From: Gymnopus androsaceus JB14
Taxonomy: Eukaryota > Basidiomycota > Agaricomycetes > Agaricales > Omphalotaceae
Assembly (NCBI GenBank): GCA_009733575.1
Contig: ML769841.1
Span: 1-43,612, forward strand
Length of the DNA: 43,612 nt
Direction of reading: 5' to 3'
The translations under genes were made by a program, and so were the position numbers. Below, piece by piece: positions 11,554 to 23,131 of the stretch (positions are counted from its first letter, which is position 1; every line of letters begins with the position of its first letter). Below the pieces are notes generated by a model. It did not search any database and was not told where the DNA came from. It saw only the letters and a list, made by a program, of their open reading frames with translations.

Positions 11554-12483
11554 TTAAAAAAATGTTGATAAGACTTCATAGAGCTTTTGTAAAGAGCTAC
11601 GATAACTTCTGGAGCCCCGGGAATATGGCCGGGCAGCTGCTAAAATCCAGCCTGGCACCCAGGGCGCTTATTCGGCGGCCCACGGCACCTTCGGCCCCCT
11701 CCCAAAATGGCAGAATACCATCAAATACTGGTTATCCATAAGTTTTTAAAAAGATTGTGATAAGGTGATACACCTAGCCCGATGCCCGCCCACTGGCACC
11801 TATAGCATAGTGCGCTCACCGGCGCTTATTTCCCGCCCTCCGGCGCTTATTTTGACAAAAAATGTCGGTGATTAGGCTTGATAAATACTGAAAAAATCAT
11901 GAAAAATACTGAAAATATTCAGGCAGTGGGAATGCACCCTGTACCGGCTTTAATTTTTGTCACATGATTTGGGACTTGATTTTAGCGCCCACAGGGGCTT
12001 ATTTTGCGGAAAAATCGAAAATTAGGCCTCATAAATCCCGGAAAAATCCTGGAAATTTGTAAAAAATGTGGAAAATATTCAGGGATGTATCAGAATCACA
12101 TGACCCTGGATCTTTTGCAAAAAGAACCCAATAATGGATAATAATCACAAAAAAATCAGAAATTTCTCATAAAACAGCAGCAGGTGTAGGGATATACACC
12201 ATACCAAAAATGGTTATGATGACATTCTATAAATATGATTAGAGTGGCACTGTAAAATATGGTCACAGTGGCACTGTATGAACATGGTTAGAGTGGCACT
12301 ACATTTACAGTGGCACCAGTATGATTACAGTGGCACTATAAAATATGGTCATGGTGGCACTGTGTGAATATGGCTAGGGTGACACTATATTTACAGTGGC
12401 ACCATATAAATATGGTTACAGTGGCACTGTATAAATATTCATACAGTAGCACTGTATGAATATTGTTATGGTACCACCATATA
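11554..12483 (+). repeat. Left arm of foldback-like element (outer part)
   Basis: Matches the reverse complement of 23132-23989 throughout. Recognisable blocks are GGCGCTTATT motifs at about 11780-11860, AATATTCAGG at about 11914, a block ending in TTGGGACTTGATTTTAGCGCC at about 11980, and the TGGCAC subrepeat zone from 12240. The arm continues after the interrupting MITE at 21173-21328. Confidence 0.85.
12238..12481 (+). repeat. GTGGCAC subrepeats inside the foldback arm
   Basis: About ten degenerate units of roughly 22-24 bp around AGTGGCACTGTATRAATATGG, with truncated units between. The mirror array lies at about 23150-23310 (GTGCCACT). Foldback elements characteristically carry tandem subrepeats in their arms. 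Confidence 0.7.
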
Positions 12484-12744
12484 CAGTGACAGCAAAATCA
12501 AACCTGCGCCCCTGATTTGGGAGCCACATACATTCCTGGCGCTAAACTTTTTTTGTACTGCTTTTTTGGCAATACTGTAGTATTACAACTATGTACTGTA
12601 CTCTATGCTATTCCTGGTGTGAATACAGGCCATATTCACCTGAAAATTACTAATGTTGATGTGAGGGGGACTTTTTCTGTGTGGTAAGAGCTGGCGACGC
12701 ATGCAGTTTCTGAATCTGGGGTGCAGGTTTGATTTTGCTGTCAC

Positions 12745-13201
12745 TGTCAGCGACTAGTTCCCCACAACACGAGGTACCAGGCGTCACGACTTCAGACTTA
12801 GGCAAAGACAAGAACGATGAGGAAAAGAGAAATAGATGATATTTGAGAACTAGGAGATATTGACGAGATTGAAGCTAAGGACTAAGCTACAGCTACAACT
12901 ACTTATATACTAAAGTACCGACCCTAAGCCCTATACCCTATACCCTGACCGTGCGGTAACAATGCATGAAACGATGAAAGACAACAAGTAAACAACAATA
13001 AGTAATGATAGGTCGATCATACAAGTATGGACATGCTAGCATGTGTTATGATCGGAAACGATCATACTCTGATCGACCAAACCTAATTAATACAGCTGCG
13101 TGTCTAAACAAGCGCGTGCTTATGTAGATATACAAGAGTAAATAAAGGGAAATGATAAGGAATAATACCATGTGTCTGATAAGATAAGAACGTTTGTAAC
13201 A
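12745..13201 (-). repeat. 3' LTR of gypsy-1
   Basis: Starts TGTCAGCGACTAG and ends TTTGTAACA on the plus strand, 457 bp, matching 20709-21165. A TATATAAG box on the minus strand lies at about 12903-12912. The segment around 13012-13078 is a dyad: GGTCGATCAT and ATGATCGACC-type arms surround GCTAGC and GATCGGAAACGATC palindromes, a possible protein-binding or hairpin site. Confidence 0.93.
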
Positions 13202-13216
13202 TTACCCCCTCTTTAA
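13202..13216 (-). promoter_or_regulatory. Polypurine tract of gypsy-1
   Basis: Minus strand reads TTAAAGAGGGGGTAA directly upstream of the 3' LTR. This is the expected plus-strand primer. Confidence 0.75.
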
Positions 13217-13231
13217 GACACGATTTCCACA

Positions 13232-16200
13232 TCATGCAAGCTTGGCGGTCACGGATTCGGTTGGTATGGAAGTTGGAACGGGTGTTGTTAATGATTCAGG
13301 AATGGGACGAAAAAGGTGTTTGGGAAATAATGACATGGGTATTTCGAGTTTTCGGATGTCTTTTGTGCGTGGTTTCAATGGATTTTTGTTGTGGAAATCC
13401 TTGATAGCATCCTTTGCTTTGTCGAGATTTGATACCAGTTCCCATGTCATTTCATGTGGTCCATATCCTTTCCATTTGACTTTATACGACACCTTCTTGC
13501 TTCTTTTATTTTCCTTCGAATCAACTATTTCCTCGACTTCGTATTCTGGTTCTTCTCCTTCGATCTCTACGGGAGGTGGATTGGTATTTCGAGGTTGGTT
13601 TGGAAATTGTGGAGGATGATATGGTGTGAGGAGGACTTCGTTAAACACATTATGAACGTTTCTCCATGTTTTTGGGATTTTGAGTTTATATGAACTTCGG
13701 CCGACTTTTTCTAGTACTTCAAAAGGTCCAAAACGTTTGTCATCCAACTTCTTCATTGGGCGACTTGTTGTAATGTTTATTCCTTCGAGCCACACCTTGT
13801 CTCCAGCTTTGTATTCTCTTGACTCGCTATGTTTTTTGTCATAGTAGCGAGTCATGTCTTCAGCCGCTTTCTTTAGCGCTGATCCTACTTCGTCTCGTAC
13901 TTTCTTCATACTATTGGCAAACTCTTGAGCGGAGGGATTAGAGGATTTTTCTTTAGGTGCGGTGCCCTTATAGGGATGACGACCCATATTGGCAAAGAAC
14001 GGAGTAACTTTCGTAGCGGAGTGTACTCGATTGTTATATGCAAACTCTGCTGTGGGTAACCATTCATGCCAGTCTGACTGATGATAATTGATGAATAAAC
14101 GAAGATAATGTTCAGTTTGCCCATTAGTTTGTGGATGGTATGCCGTTGTGAAGTTCGCTTCAATTCCAAGTTGTTTGTACAGTTCTTTCATGAAACCCGA
14201 ATGGAATTGTGGACCTCAATCATGTACAATCTTTCGGAAGAGTCCATGAATAGGAAAGATTTTTTCTCTATACATGCGAGCCATGCCTTCTGACGTTAAT
14301 GACATATGAGTGGGAAAAAGTCTAATTCGCTTTGTATAGTGATCTGCGAATATGGCAATGGCATCGAATCCTCCTGCTTCTGGTAGTTTTCCGATCAGAT
14401 CTACTCCTACGAATTCCCAAGGTCCAGATGGTATATCATGGGGATTAAGATGTCCGACAGGTTGGTTTCGATGGATTTTCGTGGCTTGGCATTTTTCACA
14501 TCCTTTTATGTACATTCGGATGTCGTTTCCCATTCCCGGCCACCAGTAATCACAAGTGACTAACTCCCATGTTTTGTATTGACCCGGATGTCCTCCAAGG
14601 ATTGAGTCGTGGTGTTTTTGTATGATTTCTCCTCGTAATTCTCGATTCTTTGGGACGTAGATACGATTTTTCCACGTAACAATTCCACCGTGTTCATTAA
14701 CCCAGTACTTGTCTTTTCCGTTGAGAGCTTCGACTACTGCTTTGTCTATGTTATTGACATATTTTTTGATTTTGTCGATTATGGTGTTTTCTGGACTCTC
14801 AGTTTCACGGATTATATTGATGAAAAACTCTGGTTTAAGAACAACGATGTTTTTGTTGTCATTCACCCCCGTCTCAAGGTTTGTCATCCTTGACAAAGCG
14901 TCTGCTTTTCCCATAGAAGTTCCCGGCTTGTGATGAAGGACGAATTTGTACTCGGACAGTTCTGTAACCCAGCGTGCTTGTCGTCAATTAAGTTTCTGGG
15001 GTTTACGGAAGTATTGGAGGTTTTGGTGATCAGTCCATATTTCAAATGGTTCTCGAGCGCCCATAAGATATTGGCGCCACTCCGATAGTGAATCCATAAT
15101 AGCCATCATTTCTTTATCATAGATCTCGTAGTTTCGTTCAACATCATTGAGAGAATGAGATCTAAAGGCTACTGGTCTCCATTTTCCATCAACCTGTTGG
15201 GATAGTACAGCACCATTGGCAAAATCGGACGAATCGGCTTCTACTCTGAATTTCCCATTGTCTAAGGGAATTACTAGTGTAACGTCTTCAGCGATTCGTG
15301 TCTTCAGAGTTTCGAAGGCTTGAAACTCTTCAGGACCCCATGACCATTCTGCATTTCCGGTGAGTTTGCTAAGTGGTCTGGCAACGTGACTGAATCCTTG
15401 AATAAAGCGTCTAAAGAAGTTACAGAATCCTAAAAAGGATTGTATGTCGCGTTTCTTCTTTGGGACAGGCCAGTCTTTGACTGCTTTGACTTTCTTTGGG
15501 TCCATTTTCACTTGTCCGTTTCCGACGATGATTCCAAGATAATCAACATGAGGTGATTCGAATGTACACTTTTCCGGTTTCAGGTAAAGACCGTTTTCTT
15601 CAAGGATTTTAAGGACTTCATGTACAATGCGATGATGTTCTTCAATAGTGTTTGTGAATACAAGAATATCATCCATATATACAATTACGTGTCCTTCATT
15701 GATAAGACATTTTAGGATGTGATTCATGAATGCCTGGAACGTTGCGGGGGAGTTTGTAAGACCAAAAAACATAACCGTTGGTTCAAACAACCCTCGATTA
15801 GTTCTGAACGCCGCTTTCCATTCATCACCATCCTTGATTCGAATATTGTTATAACCCCATCAGATATCCATCTTTGTAAAAACCTTGGCATCTTTAAGCT
15901 TATCGATTAGTTCTTGAATTAAAGGAAGTGGATAACGGTTTTTAATCGTCATGTTGTTGAGTTTCCGATAATCCTGAACTGGTCGTAAAGCACCGTCCTT
16001 TTTTTTTACAAAGAAGAATGGTGAAGCCATTGGAGAGTTTGATGTACGAATACGTCCTGATCGTAAGTTTTCTTCTAGAAATTCATCCAATGCCTTTTGT
16101 TTGTCAAGATTCAGAGGGTAGACTTTACAGTCAACGGGGTTAGAACCAGGTGTAAGTTCAATGGCATGATCCCATGGTCGTCGCTTAGGAAGTTCGTCAA

Positions 16201-17125
16201 ATCCTTGTTTATTGAATACAGCAGGGTGTTTTTTAATGTATTGATCTGCTGTAGAGGGTTCTGACATGGCGCGTATATGTCCGTGATCTTTGACATAACC
16301 TTCCCAGTCGAATATAAAGAGTCTCTCTCCTTCTTCTAGACGATTGAGGGAGGTTCCTTCTTCTGGATTTAGCCACCAAGGTATATACCCGCAACGAGTA
16401 GGACAATGATCAAATGTAACGGTAGAATTTGTCCAATCTATGCTAGGGTTGTGTTCTCTAAGCCAATCGAGACCAATGAAGATATCAGTGTTTCCGAGGT
16501 TGGTAACTCCGAATTCTATTCTTTCCACATGATCTCCGATGACTAGACGAACTTCTGCCATTGCTTCGATTGATCCGCCGGCATTTAAAGTACCATCAGC
16601 ATTGTATACGGCAATTTTGATTGGGAGTTTTCGGATCGGGATATTATGCTTCTCAACAAATTCTTTATTGATACATGATCCGGTTGCTCCGCAATCTAAA
16701 AGCGCATCTGCTTCTATTTGATTGCCTTTTGTGATGTCTTTGATTATGACCGATAGTTTAAGGTCCTTGCCCTTTGTACCTTTTACGAAACGTTTACGTT
16801 TGAAGTTATTAACTGCTTCAATTGCATCTGGTACTGACAATTTCCTTATTTCCGTTACCGTTTGATTCGATATTTCTCGTCGTCGGTTGCTAGGGACCCA
16901 AGTCCGTAATTCTCCGATCGCTCGAGAGTCATTTGATGTCCATATACAATTAACCAGCCATTCTGAAGAGTTCAGAGCGAACCTTACAGGGTTTTCAGTC
17001 TTTTTTGGAGATGGCAAAATGGGGGTAGATTCAGGTGTATTTATCATGTACGAAATACCACTATCTACATATATAGAGCTGTCTATGTCCAAAATTGACT
17101 GAGACTCAACAGGACCTGTGTTCAC
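13232..17125 (-). pseudogene. Gypsy-1 pol: one frame with three TGA stops
   Basis: The single frame of 1298 codons is uninterrupted except for TGA at 15860-15862, 14984-14986 and 14216-14218. Domains in order: aspartic protease (LDCGATGS, about residue 143); reverse transcriptase (SPFFFVKKKDGALRPVQDYR at about 345, intact VYMDDIL at about 484); RNase H (EADSSDFANGA, then TDHQNLQYF); integrase H2C2 zinc domain (GGHPGQYKT, then CEKCQATK); catalytic core with D in GVDLIGKLP, D directly before the third stop and E in NGQTEH; and a C-terminal chromodomain (YEVEEIVDSK, KVKWKGYGPHEMTWE). All three stops fall where arginine is usual (MDI-R-WGYNN, LN-R-RQARW, D-R-GPQF), so each is explained by CGA to TGA. 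The frame starts one base back relative to the gag stop, so expression would need a -1 shift or reinitiation; the GTG at 17125 is only the frame limit. Confidence 0.93.
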
Positions 17126-17540
17126 TGTTGAGATTTCACAAAACCCCAGAGCTTCCCAAGCTCTGCCTGATCTTCCTCATTCAAAGTCGTAAATGCCTGG
17201 CGTATTGCTTCTCTCTTATTCGGGCAGTCCCTCTTCATATGTCCGGGTTGTCCACACCCGAAACACTTGAAAGGACCTCGTGTCCGGCCTCGATCTAGCT
17301 CCATTGGTTGACCACTTCCTCCATAGGTGACACCAGTGCCATCTTGTTGGTGAGGTTGTGGTGTCTGTGGAGTTGCTTTAGGTGCCTGCACTTGTGTTTG
17401 AGGAGTGGGTTTTGGGTTGGAGTGCCACGAGTTCGTGTTTCCGAAGCCCCAATTTCTGGTTGCTTCGTTTCTTCGGCGCCAAAGGTTATCCATGATACGC
17501 CGATTTTTCGGCTAAGGCTAGAACTGCGCAGAACCAATAA
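17122..17540 (-). pseudogene. Gypsy-1 gag, C-terminal part with zinc knuckle
   Basis: Frame reads ENRRIMDNLWRRRNEATRNW and onward, then a Pro/Gln-rich linker and a CCHC zinc knuckle CFGCGQPGHMKRDC (C-x2-C-x4-H-x4-C), ending in KSQQ at the TGA 17122-17124. The knuckle binds element RNA in the particle. The upstream part of gag lies at 19287-20081, separated by an insertion. The stop overlaps the pol frame, consistent with gag-pol coupling by -1 shift. Confidence 0.88.
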
Positions 17541-17544
17541 TCCT

Positions 17545-19300
17545 AGGTTCTGTTAGTAACAAAACACGGACAATAAGAGAACTATAGTGAGCCCGAGCTG
17601 ATAGTTAAAATCTACCGAGGACCTATTCTACCCAAGAGGTTGCAGAGTAACGGTACGCGCAATGGTACCATACTTAACTTTGTGAATGCGCCTCGATCAA
17701 AGTCCTATGCGTGGTATGGTGTAGCGAGGCAAGCTTGTTGGATAACAAGTTGCTGACCGAGGCAGATAAACGAGCCCACATACCAGTTATACTAGGCTAG
17801 GTCATCGAAGGATATACCCAAGGGATCGAAGTCTTAACGAGGCATCGCTTCCGCGATCAGCTCACCGAGGAGTCTAAACGACACTCAAGTTTATTAAACG
17901 AAGCAAGGTGGACCGAGATGGGGAAGTACCCTAACGGGTGCCCTCAAAGTTGACGCTCGCTGGAAAGCGCCCAGGCATATAGCCGCGGCAGTCCAACGCA
18001 GCCACATGACCCACTTGCTGTAGCTACTTCTAGAACACGGAAGGACCAAGGAGTATTTCTATCCGAGCCTCAGCGTTTTACCGAGATCCATATGCTACCA
18101 GGCATCTAGACTCGAGACCACGCGGAACTAGAGATAATAACCAGTCTCCCATTGGCAAGGAAAAACATAGAAATACCTCCGAGGGCTGTTCTGCTAAAGG
18201 AACTGGCGAGCCTTGTAAAAAGGCAAATGACTCGAGTCGATTCGGACCAAAATCCCAAAAGTCAACCCAATCGAGGAAGACAAACGAACGAGGCAGGAAA
18301 ACGTCGAGGCAAAACCATAGTATACATGCATATATGGACATTATTTATCTTTTCTATTTTACTTACTCTGTTTCATCCTATCTCGCTCAGTTTCTCTCAT
18401 TTTCCTATTTTCATATATCTCGCTCAGTATATAAGGGTAGCTATTCTATCTCGGAATAACAAGTTAGACTTGATACCTGAAACGCAGTTCTATCTTAGGA
18501 CCTGTAGTGATTCGTACACGCTCAGACGCGTCTGCATCGTCCTCTACAACCTTTGAAACGGGTGGCCTTCTTGTAACCTCGATAATACTGAGGCTGTTCA
18601 TTCTACTTCCCGGCTATTAAGTCGAGCATTCCTGGTTTTCATCTCGAAGAGAGGTCACATCAGTCTTAGGACCGCAGGTGGAGCCTAACGTGCACACCTC
18701 GACGAGCCCGTTGTTGATTAGGAAAGGTCTTGGACCCAACTGTCGGCTTGGTCTAGTTTTAGGGAGGAAGCTTCTCGGAGTGTTACCTAGCTTTACCAAC
18801 AGATTCTACCCCTTGCCCGCTCTTCGCTGAGTGTGTTAAAAACGCCTACTCGAGTGACTTGCGCGGCGGTCGTATAAGCTTGTTAGGTAACTCGCAGGAA
18901 TCCCTGAGAGTTGGAGTATCATTGCGCGGCGACGTAAAGGCTCCCGAGATACGCAAAGTCGTTTGTTGAGTCGGCGTACTTGACCCATGCTTTGGTGTTT
19001 CACCGCGGATACGCAAAGTCGTTTGTTGAGTCGGCGTACTTGACCCGTGCTTTGGTGTTTGCTTTCCCCTCGATTAGTTCAGCGCGTCATCGTACGTTAG
19101 TTGGCTTTTCAAAACCTCCCTCCAAATATAAAACCTTGTTCATTGCGCACTATCTGTGTCAACTGTCAAGTGCTTTTCTCTTCGAATCAATTAGTAGTCA
19201 AGGGAACCTTTGACAACCTCCTTCCTCGCATTAAATTAAACCTTTTGGATTATATCTGATTGGGGTGATTGTTGTTTGGTTGGTTTTCATACCCAGCACA
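17545..19300. mobile_element. Unidentified ~1.75 kb insertion in gypsy-1 gag
   Basis: It separates two halves of one gag frame, so it is a later insertion. No coding domain is visible. On the plus strand there is a TATATAAGG box at about 18429, a candidate TG start near 17547 (TGTTAGTAAC) and a CA end near 19299 (CCCAGCACA), which suggests a solo LTR or short LTR-type element. I could not find a matching 5-bp target duplication, so exact edges are unresolved. A 60-bp tandem duplication lies near its right end. Confidence 0.5.
18948..19060 (+). repeat. 60-bp tandem duplication
   Basis: GATACGCAAAGTCGTTTGTT at 18948 and the sequence that follows are repeated from 19008, with one A/G difference noted (GACCCATGC against GACCCGTGC). 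It is almost two full units. Confidence 0.88.
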
Positions 19301-20081
19301 TATCTAACTCATCATCGAGTTCGACAGTTCTTACCTTCCAACCTTGGAAGGTAGTTGGAAGATTACCAACACTATAGATACTATCGATAATGGGTTTGCT
19401 CACTGCGCGTTCTATTTTCTGTAGAACGTGTGGTGCGTCTTTGTTGTACTGTGCCGTGTTGACTAGTACTTCAAAACGTTCAAAGAACGTTGAAACCGTC
19501 TCGTCTTTTCCTTGACGAGCTCTTTCGAATTTCTCTCTGGCATCGGCATGTCTTGCCGTATCCAGGTACCTTTCATTGAGTATGGTAATGAACTCGGTCC
19601 ACGTCGAGTTCCAGCGTAGTCTGGCGTAATTATACTCTTGTTGGTAGTAATTTTCTACCCAGTCTTGTACTTTCTCTCCTTCCATATAGGAGAGAGCGAT
19701 GTTGATTCGTTCCATATCAGTTCGGACTTTGTTCTTTTCATCACTCAGCCACATGCTGAGTTTTCTTTTCCATTCCTGGTAACTCTCTTTTTCGCCTTTA
19801 AACATCGGCGGTTCTTTCAAGAGAGATTTTCCGGTAATGGAAACTGAAGGGGTGGGTGGTTCAGTTCGAAGTTCTCCGGGTTCTTCTCCTGGTGTGATGA
19901 TCTCAAATCCCCTATTTCTGAGGAAGCTTATCATCTCATCGAATTGAGACGGTGGTGCATGTTGTGATACGTTAGGGTCGGGTTGAGGGATGGATGGTAT
20001 ATATGAATCCCGGAGTTCGGGATTAGCATAGGGATCATTTCGGAGGGGAGATGAAGAGCGGGATCGCCCTTGTTGAGACAT
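19287..20081 (-). pseudogene. Gypsy-1 gag, N-terminal part
   Basis: Starts at ATG 20081 (MSQQGRSRSSSP), 627 bp inside the 5' LTR. A Ser/Pro-rich leader precedes a retrotransposon gag (capsid) region at about residues 85-220, with PPMFKGEKESYQEWKRKLSM, WVENYYQQEYNY and EKFERARQGKDETVSTFFER as family-like landmarks. Gag would assemble the virus-like particle. Gag sequence stops near the ELDDEL residues at about 19308, and the few codons beyond belong to the insertion. The remainder of gag resumes at about 17540. Confidence 0.88.
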
Positions 20082-20708
20082 GGTGGTTAGAGTTGGCGGT
20101 GTAAGGGTGGTAGGTGTAGTGGTTCGATCGGATGGAGTAGGAGGTCTGGAATTACGAGCTCGATAGGTCGTTCAATCCAGAATGGTGAGAGGTGAATGTG
20201 ATCAACAACTCTCGGAATATAAAATGATGAAAGGGAAATAAAAGAAATAGAAAAGTGGAGGAATAGGAATGTGACAAAATGAATATAACGCAAATGCATA
20301 AAGGTCGTGTGAAGAGTGTTCACAAACAGTCTTTGCACTTGTCTTGCTGACTTAACACGGCTCTCCGACTAGGAATGGAGCAACGTTCCGTGCGCTATGA
20401 CCCCTCTCCGAAGATTGGTTATCAGTCAAAAGCTTTCGACTACCAGTACTACGAGTTGGGCTCAACGTTACTCGTGTTGTACTATAGGTGTCTATAAGTC
20501 TAATTGGGTGCAAAGATCTGTAAGGCAAAAGGTTGGTAGAACGGTGAGCGTGATGTGCGGGATGAGAGAATTATGATTGCGTAGCGTGGAATACAAAACG
20601 TGAAATCTCAAATAGTAAGAAATCACAACAATGTCAAAGAATACTGTCGACCAGTATCAACGACGAACGACAATCCGTGACGAGTGGAAGAGAGCAGCTT
20701 CAATCTTC

Positions 20709-21165
20709 TGTCAGCAACTAGTTCCCCACAACACGAGGTACCAGGCGTCACGACTTCAGACTTAGGCAAAGACAAGAATGATGAGGAAAAGAGAAATAGA
20801 TGATATTTGAGAACTAGGAGATATTGACGAGATTGAAGCTAAGGACTAAGCTACAGCTACAACTACTTATATACTAAAGTACAAACCCTAAGCCCTATAC
20901 CCTATACCCTGACCGTGCGGTAACAATGCATGAAACGATGAAAGACAACAAGTAAATGACAATAAGTAATGATAGGTCGATCGTACAAGTATGGACATGC
21001 TAGCATGTGTTATGATCGGAAACGATCATACTCTGATCGACCAAACCTAATTAATACAGCTGCGCGTCTAAACAAGCGCGCGCTTATGTAGATATACAAG
21101 AGTAAATAAAGGGAAATGATAAGGAATAATACCATGTGTCTGATAAGATAAGAACGTTCGTAACA
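20709..21165 (-). repeat. 5' LTR of gypsy-1
   Basis: 457 bp, matching 12745-13201 apart from about 10 substitutions. It begins TGTCAGCAACTAG and ends TTCGTAACA on the plus strand. The TATA-like box on the minus strand is at about 20866-20875 and would drive the gag-pol transcript leftwards. Confidence 0.93.
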
Positions 21166-21172
21166 GTCACTG

Positions 21173-21328
21173 TAAATATGGTTAAAATATCACCATATAA
21201 ATTCTAAATACAGTTATGGTACTGTCATGTTAACATGGTTATGGAACAGCCACTAGGGATCCGCACTATGACTGTATGATATGGCTTACAGTTACAGTTA
21301 TACAGGTACTTGTAATTGTACTGTAAAG
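21173..21328 (+). repeat. Left arm of foldback-like element (inner part)
   Basis: Continues the left arm after the MITE/gypsy-1 interruption. Landmarks such as GGAACAGCCACTAGGGATC and GGCTTACAGTTACAGTTATA reappear inverted at about 22090-22209. Confidence 0.8.
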
Positions 21329-21685
21329 AGTGTCTGAGGACACTTTTTACAGCCATATTTATATGGTTGCTGTACAGGTATCTCATACAGCAAGATTACA
21401 GTATCATTACTGGTTTTGACCAACTATTCAATCATGTATTGACTATGAGTACAGTATAGCTCAGTACCATGGATGAAACTAACCAGTATATTCACTAACA
21501 TAGGATATGGCTTTATGTCTGAGTTATAAGAGTTACAGTACTACAATACCAATGCAAGTGTAGTGTCAATGTACTTGTAACTCAGAAAGGTAACTCATGT
21601 GATGGAGTTTGGGTGACTTGGGATATACAAGTACATTGACAGCTAAGGTACTGTGATATACTGGTACAGAAGCATGATATGACTT

Positions 21686-21863
21686 CATCAGCAAAACCCG
21701 TATTTTCGCTGGAGAAACCCATTCATTTGGGACATCTCTGGAGCAAGGTACCCTATTCCAGAGACCTCTGGAGATCTCTGGAGAAAATTGACAGTTTTTT
21801 TGACAGCTGTCAAGCTCCAGAGATCTCTGGAGACCTCCAGTGAAAATACAGGTTTTGCTGATG
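21686..21863. mobile_element. CATCAGCAAAACC-family short MITE (type B)
   Basis: 178 bp. It begins CATCAGCAAAACCCGTATTT and ends with the inverted CATCAGCAAAACCTGTATTT. TT lies on both sides (21684-21685, 21864-21865), a possible 2-bp duplication. The interior is packed with CTCTGGAG/CTCCAGAG palindromes. It lies in the spacer of the foldback element. A related end occurs at 43566. Confidence 0.75.
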
Positions 21864-22089
21864 TTGTGTTAATTGCAGCCCTACTTTTATATGTTATGGT
21901 ACTGCTATGACTAGAATGATATGGCTGTATTGGAGTAGTACTGATAACTCAGTGTGAGTATATGCATAGTATCATCAGGACTGGGTACTCTTGTACTATT
22001 ACAACCAACTGTTCATGGATTTCGGAAAAATACACAATAGAAAACAACAGAAAAGATACCAAAACCTTGAGGATGAATTTACTCCAAAC

Positions 22090-22209
22090 AATTACAAGTA
22101 CCTGTATAACTGTAACTGTAAGCCATATTATACAGTTAGAGTGCAGATCCCTAGTGGCTGTTCCATAACCATATTTACATAGCAGTACCATAACTGTATT
22201 TATAATTTA
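22090..22209 (-). repeat. Right arm of foldback-like element (inner part)
   Basis: Inverted copy of 21200-21328 with few mismatches. The outer part of this arm resumes at 23132 after two adjacent insertions. Confidence 0.8.
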
Positions 22210-22637
22210 TAGTGTGTGACTCGGGTCAGGTTGGGTGCCCAAAACATCAACCCAACCTGGAGCCAAGGCTATACCCATACCTGGTCCGACAGGTATGGGT
22301 TTCTCATGGTTGGGTTAGGTTACAGTTTCCCCCAGACACCAGGAGTCCCATATAGAAATACAAACCAATAATGACATCATAACCAAAAAGAACTCGAGTT
22401 TTTTTTGTGATATGACATCATAATTGAGGGTTCAGGTATTCTTGTATCAAAAAAAACAGTACAGTACTACAAATTTACTAAGATCAAGTACAGCTATGAG
22501 ATCAATACGCAAAAAATATTCTTGACCCTGGATGGATCCAGGTGGGTCTCGGGTCTGCAGAGCTGGACCCAACCCAACACAGCACAGCCACCTGACCAGG
22601 AAACCTGGCTCACCCAGCATACCTGGGCCACACACTA
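22210..22637. mobile_element. Non-autonomous hAT element (TAGTGTGTG family)
   Basis: 428 bp. Starts TAGTGTGTGACTCGGGT and ends with inverted TAGTGTGTGGCCCAGGT. Flanked by a perfect 8-bp duplication ATAATTTA (22202-22209 and 22638-22645). Subterminal GGGT/ACCC motifs resemble those of the 1701-5246 hAT and the 36913-37297 MITE. No coding capacity. Confidence 0.92.
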
Positions 22638-22645
22638 ATAATTTA

Positions 22646-23131
22646 CTGTACCTCTATGTAGGGAGGCAACGGTCACGTGCTCCGTAACGCTGCCAGTTAG
22701 GCGACGGACTATATATTCAGCGTTACGGTGGATTTTTTTGGATACTGCTCACTGTAGAGGGGCGGATTGACCGTTTTCATACTCTGATGTACTAGATACT
22801 TCTAGTCCTTACGTTTCAGTACAAGTTGCAGTAGATCAAAGTAATGAAATTTTGGTACCACTACATAGTATTGCGGAAAGCAAAGATGTATAGGCCTATG
22901 ACAATAATGGTAATATGTGGGTTGAGACTGTTAAATTACCCCTGCTTGATATATAGAACTGTAGTAGTAGATTTTTGCGATTTTTTAGGCATATTTTGGT
23001 ATTTCTTTGGCTTTTTCGTAACGGTTTCTTGCTAGGCGACCGACCCAAAAACTAGCGTTACATAACGCTATTTGGGCGACACAACGGGGCCTCCGTTATG
23101 CGTTACGTCGCCTCCCTACATAGAGGTACAG
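22646..23131. mobile_element. TA-flanked MITE with CTGTACCTCTATG ends
   Basis: 486 bp. The first 23 bases (CTGTACCTCTATGTAGGGAGGC and onward) are repeated inverted at the other end, with TA on both sides (22644-22645 and 23132-23133). It inserted into the TA at the end of the neighbouring hAT element's target duplication. GTAACG/CGTTAC motifs recur internally. Non-coding. Confidence 0.87.

Larger units (their letters stand above)
12745..21165 (-). mobile_element. Gypsy-1: full-length chromodomain Ty3/gypsy element
   Basis: The element is 8421 bp including a 1.75 kb insertion. It has 457-bp LTRs at both ends and a perfect 5-bp target duplication GTCAC (12740-12744 and 21166-21170). Minus-strand order is 5' LTR, gag, pol (protease, RT, RNase H, integrase, chromodomain), polypurine tract and 3' LTR. 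By eye the LTRs differ at about 10 of 457 positions, nine of them transitions. It lacks the antisense ORF3 of gypsy-2 and gypsy-3. Gag is split by an insertion and pol has three in-frame stops, so it is not autonomous now. Confidence 0.95.
12484..21172. mobile_element. TA-flanked MITE with CAGTGACAGC ends, split by gypsy-1
   Basis: The left end is CAGTGACAGCAAAATCAAAC at 12484, preceded by TA. The right TIR lies at about 12717-12744, with its last bases (GTCACTG) recovered after gypsy-1 at 21166-21172, followed by TA at 21173-21174. Without gypsy-1 and its target duplication the element is 263 bp. CAGTG termini and a TA duplication are typical of Tc1/mariner-type elements. It sits in the left arm of the foldback element. 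Gypsy-1 landed 2 bp from its right end. Confidence 0.82.

Noticed and set aside
13232..17125. Programmed readthrough of TGA as a biological mechanism in gypsy-1 pol
   Set aside because: Three separate TGA at arginine codons, and similar stops in other dead elements, fit C-to-T decay better than recoding.
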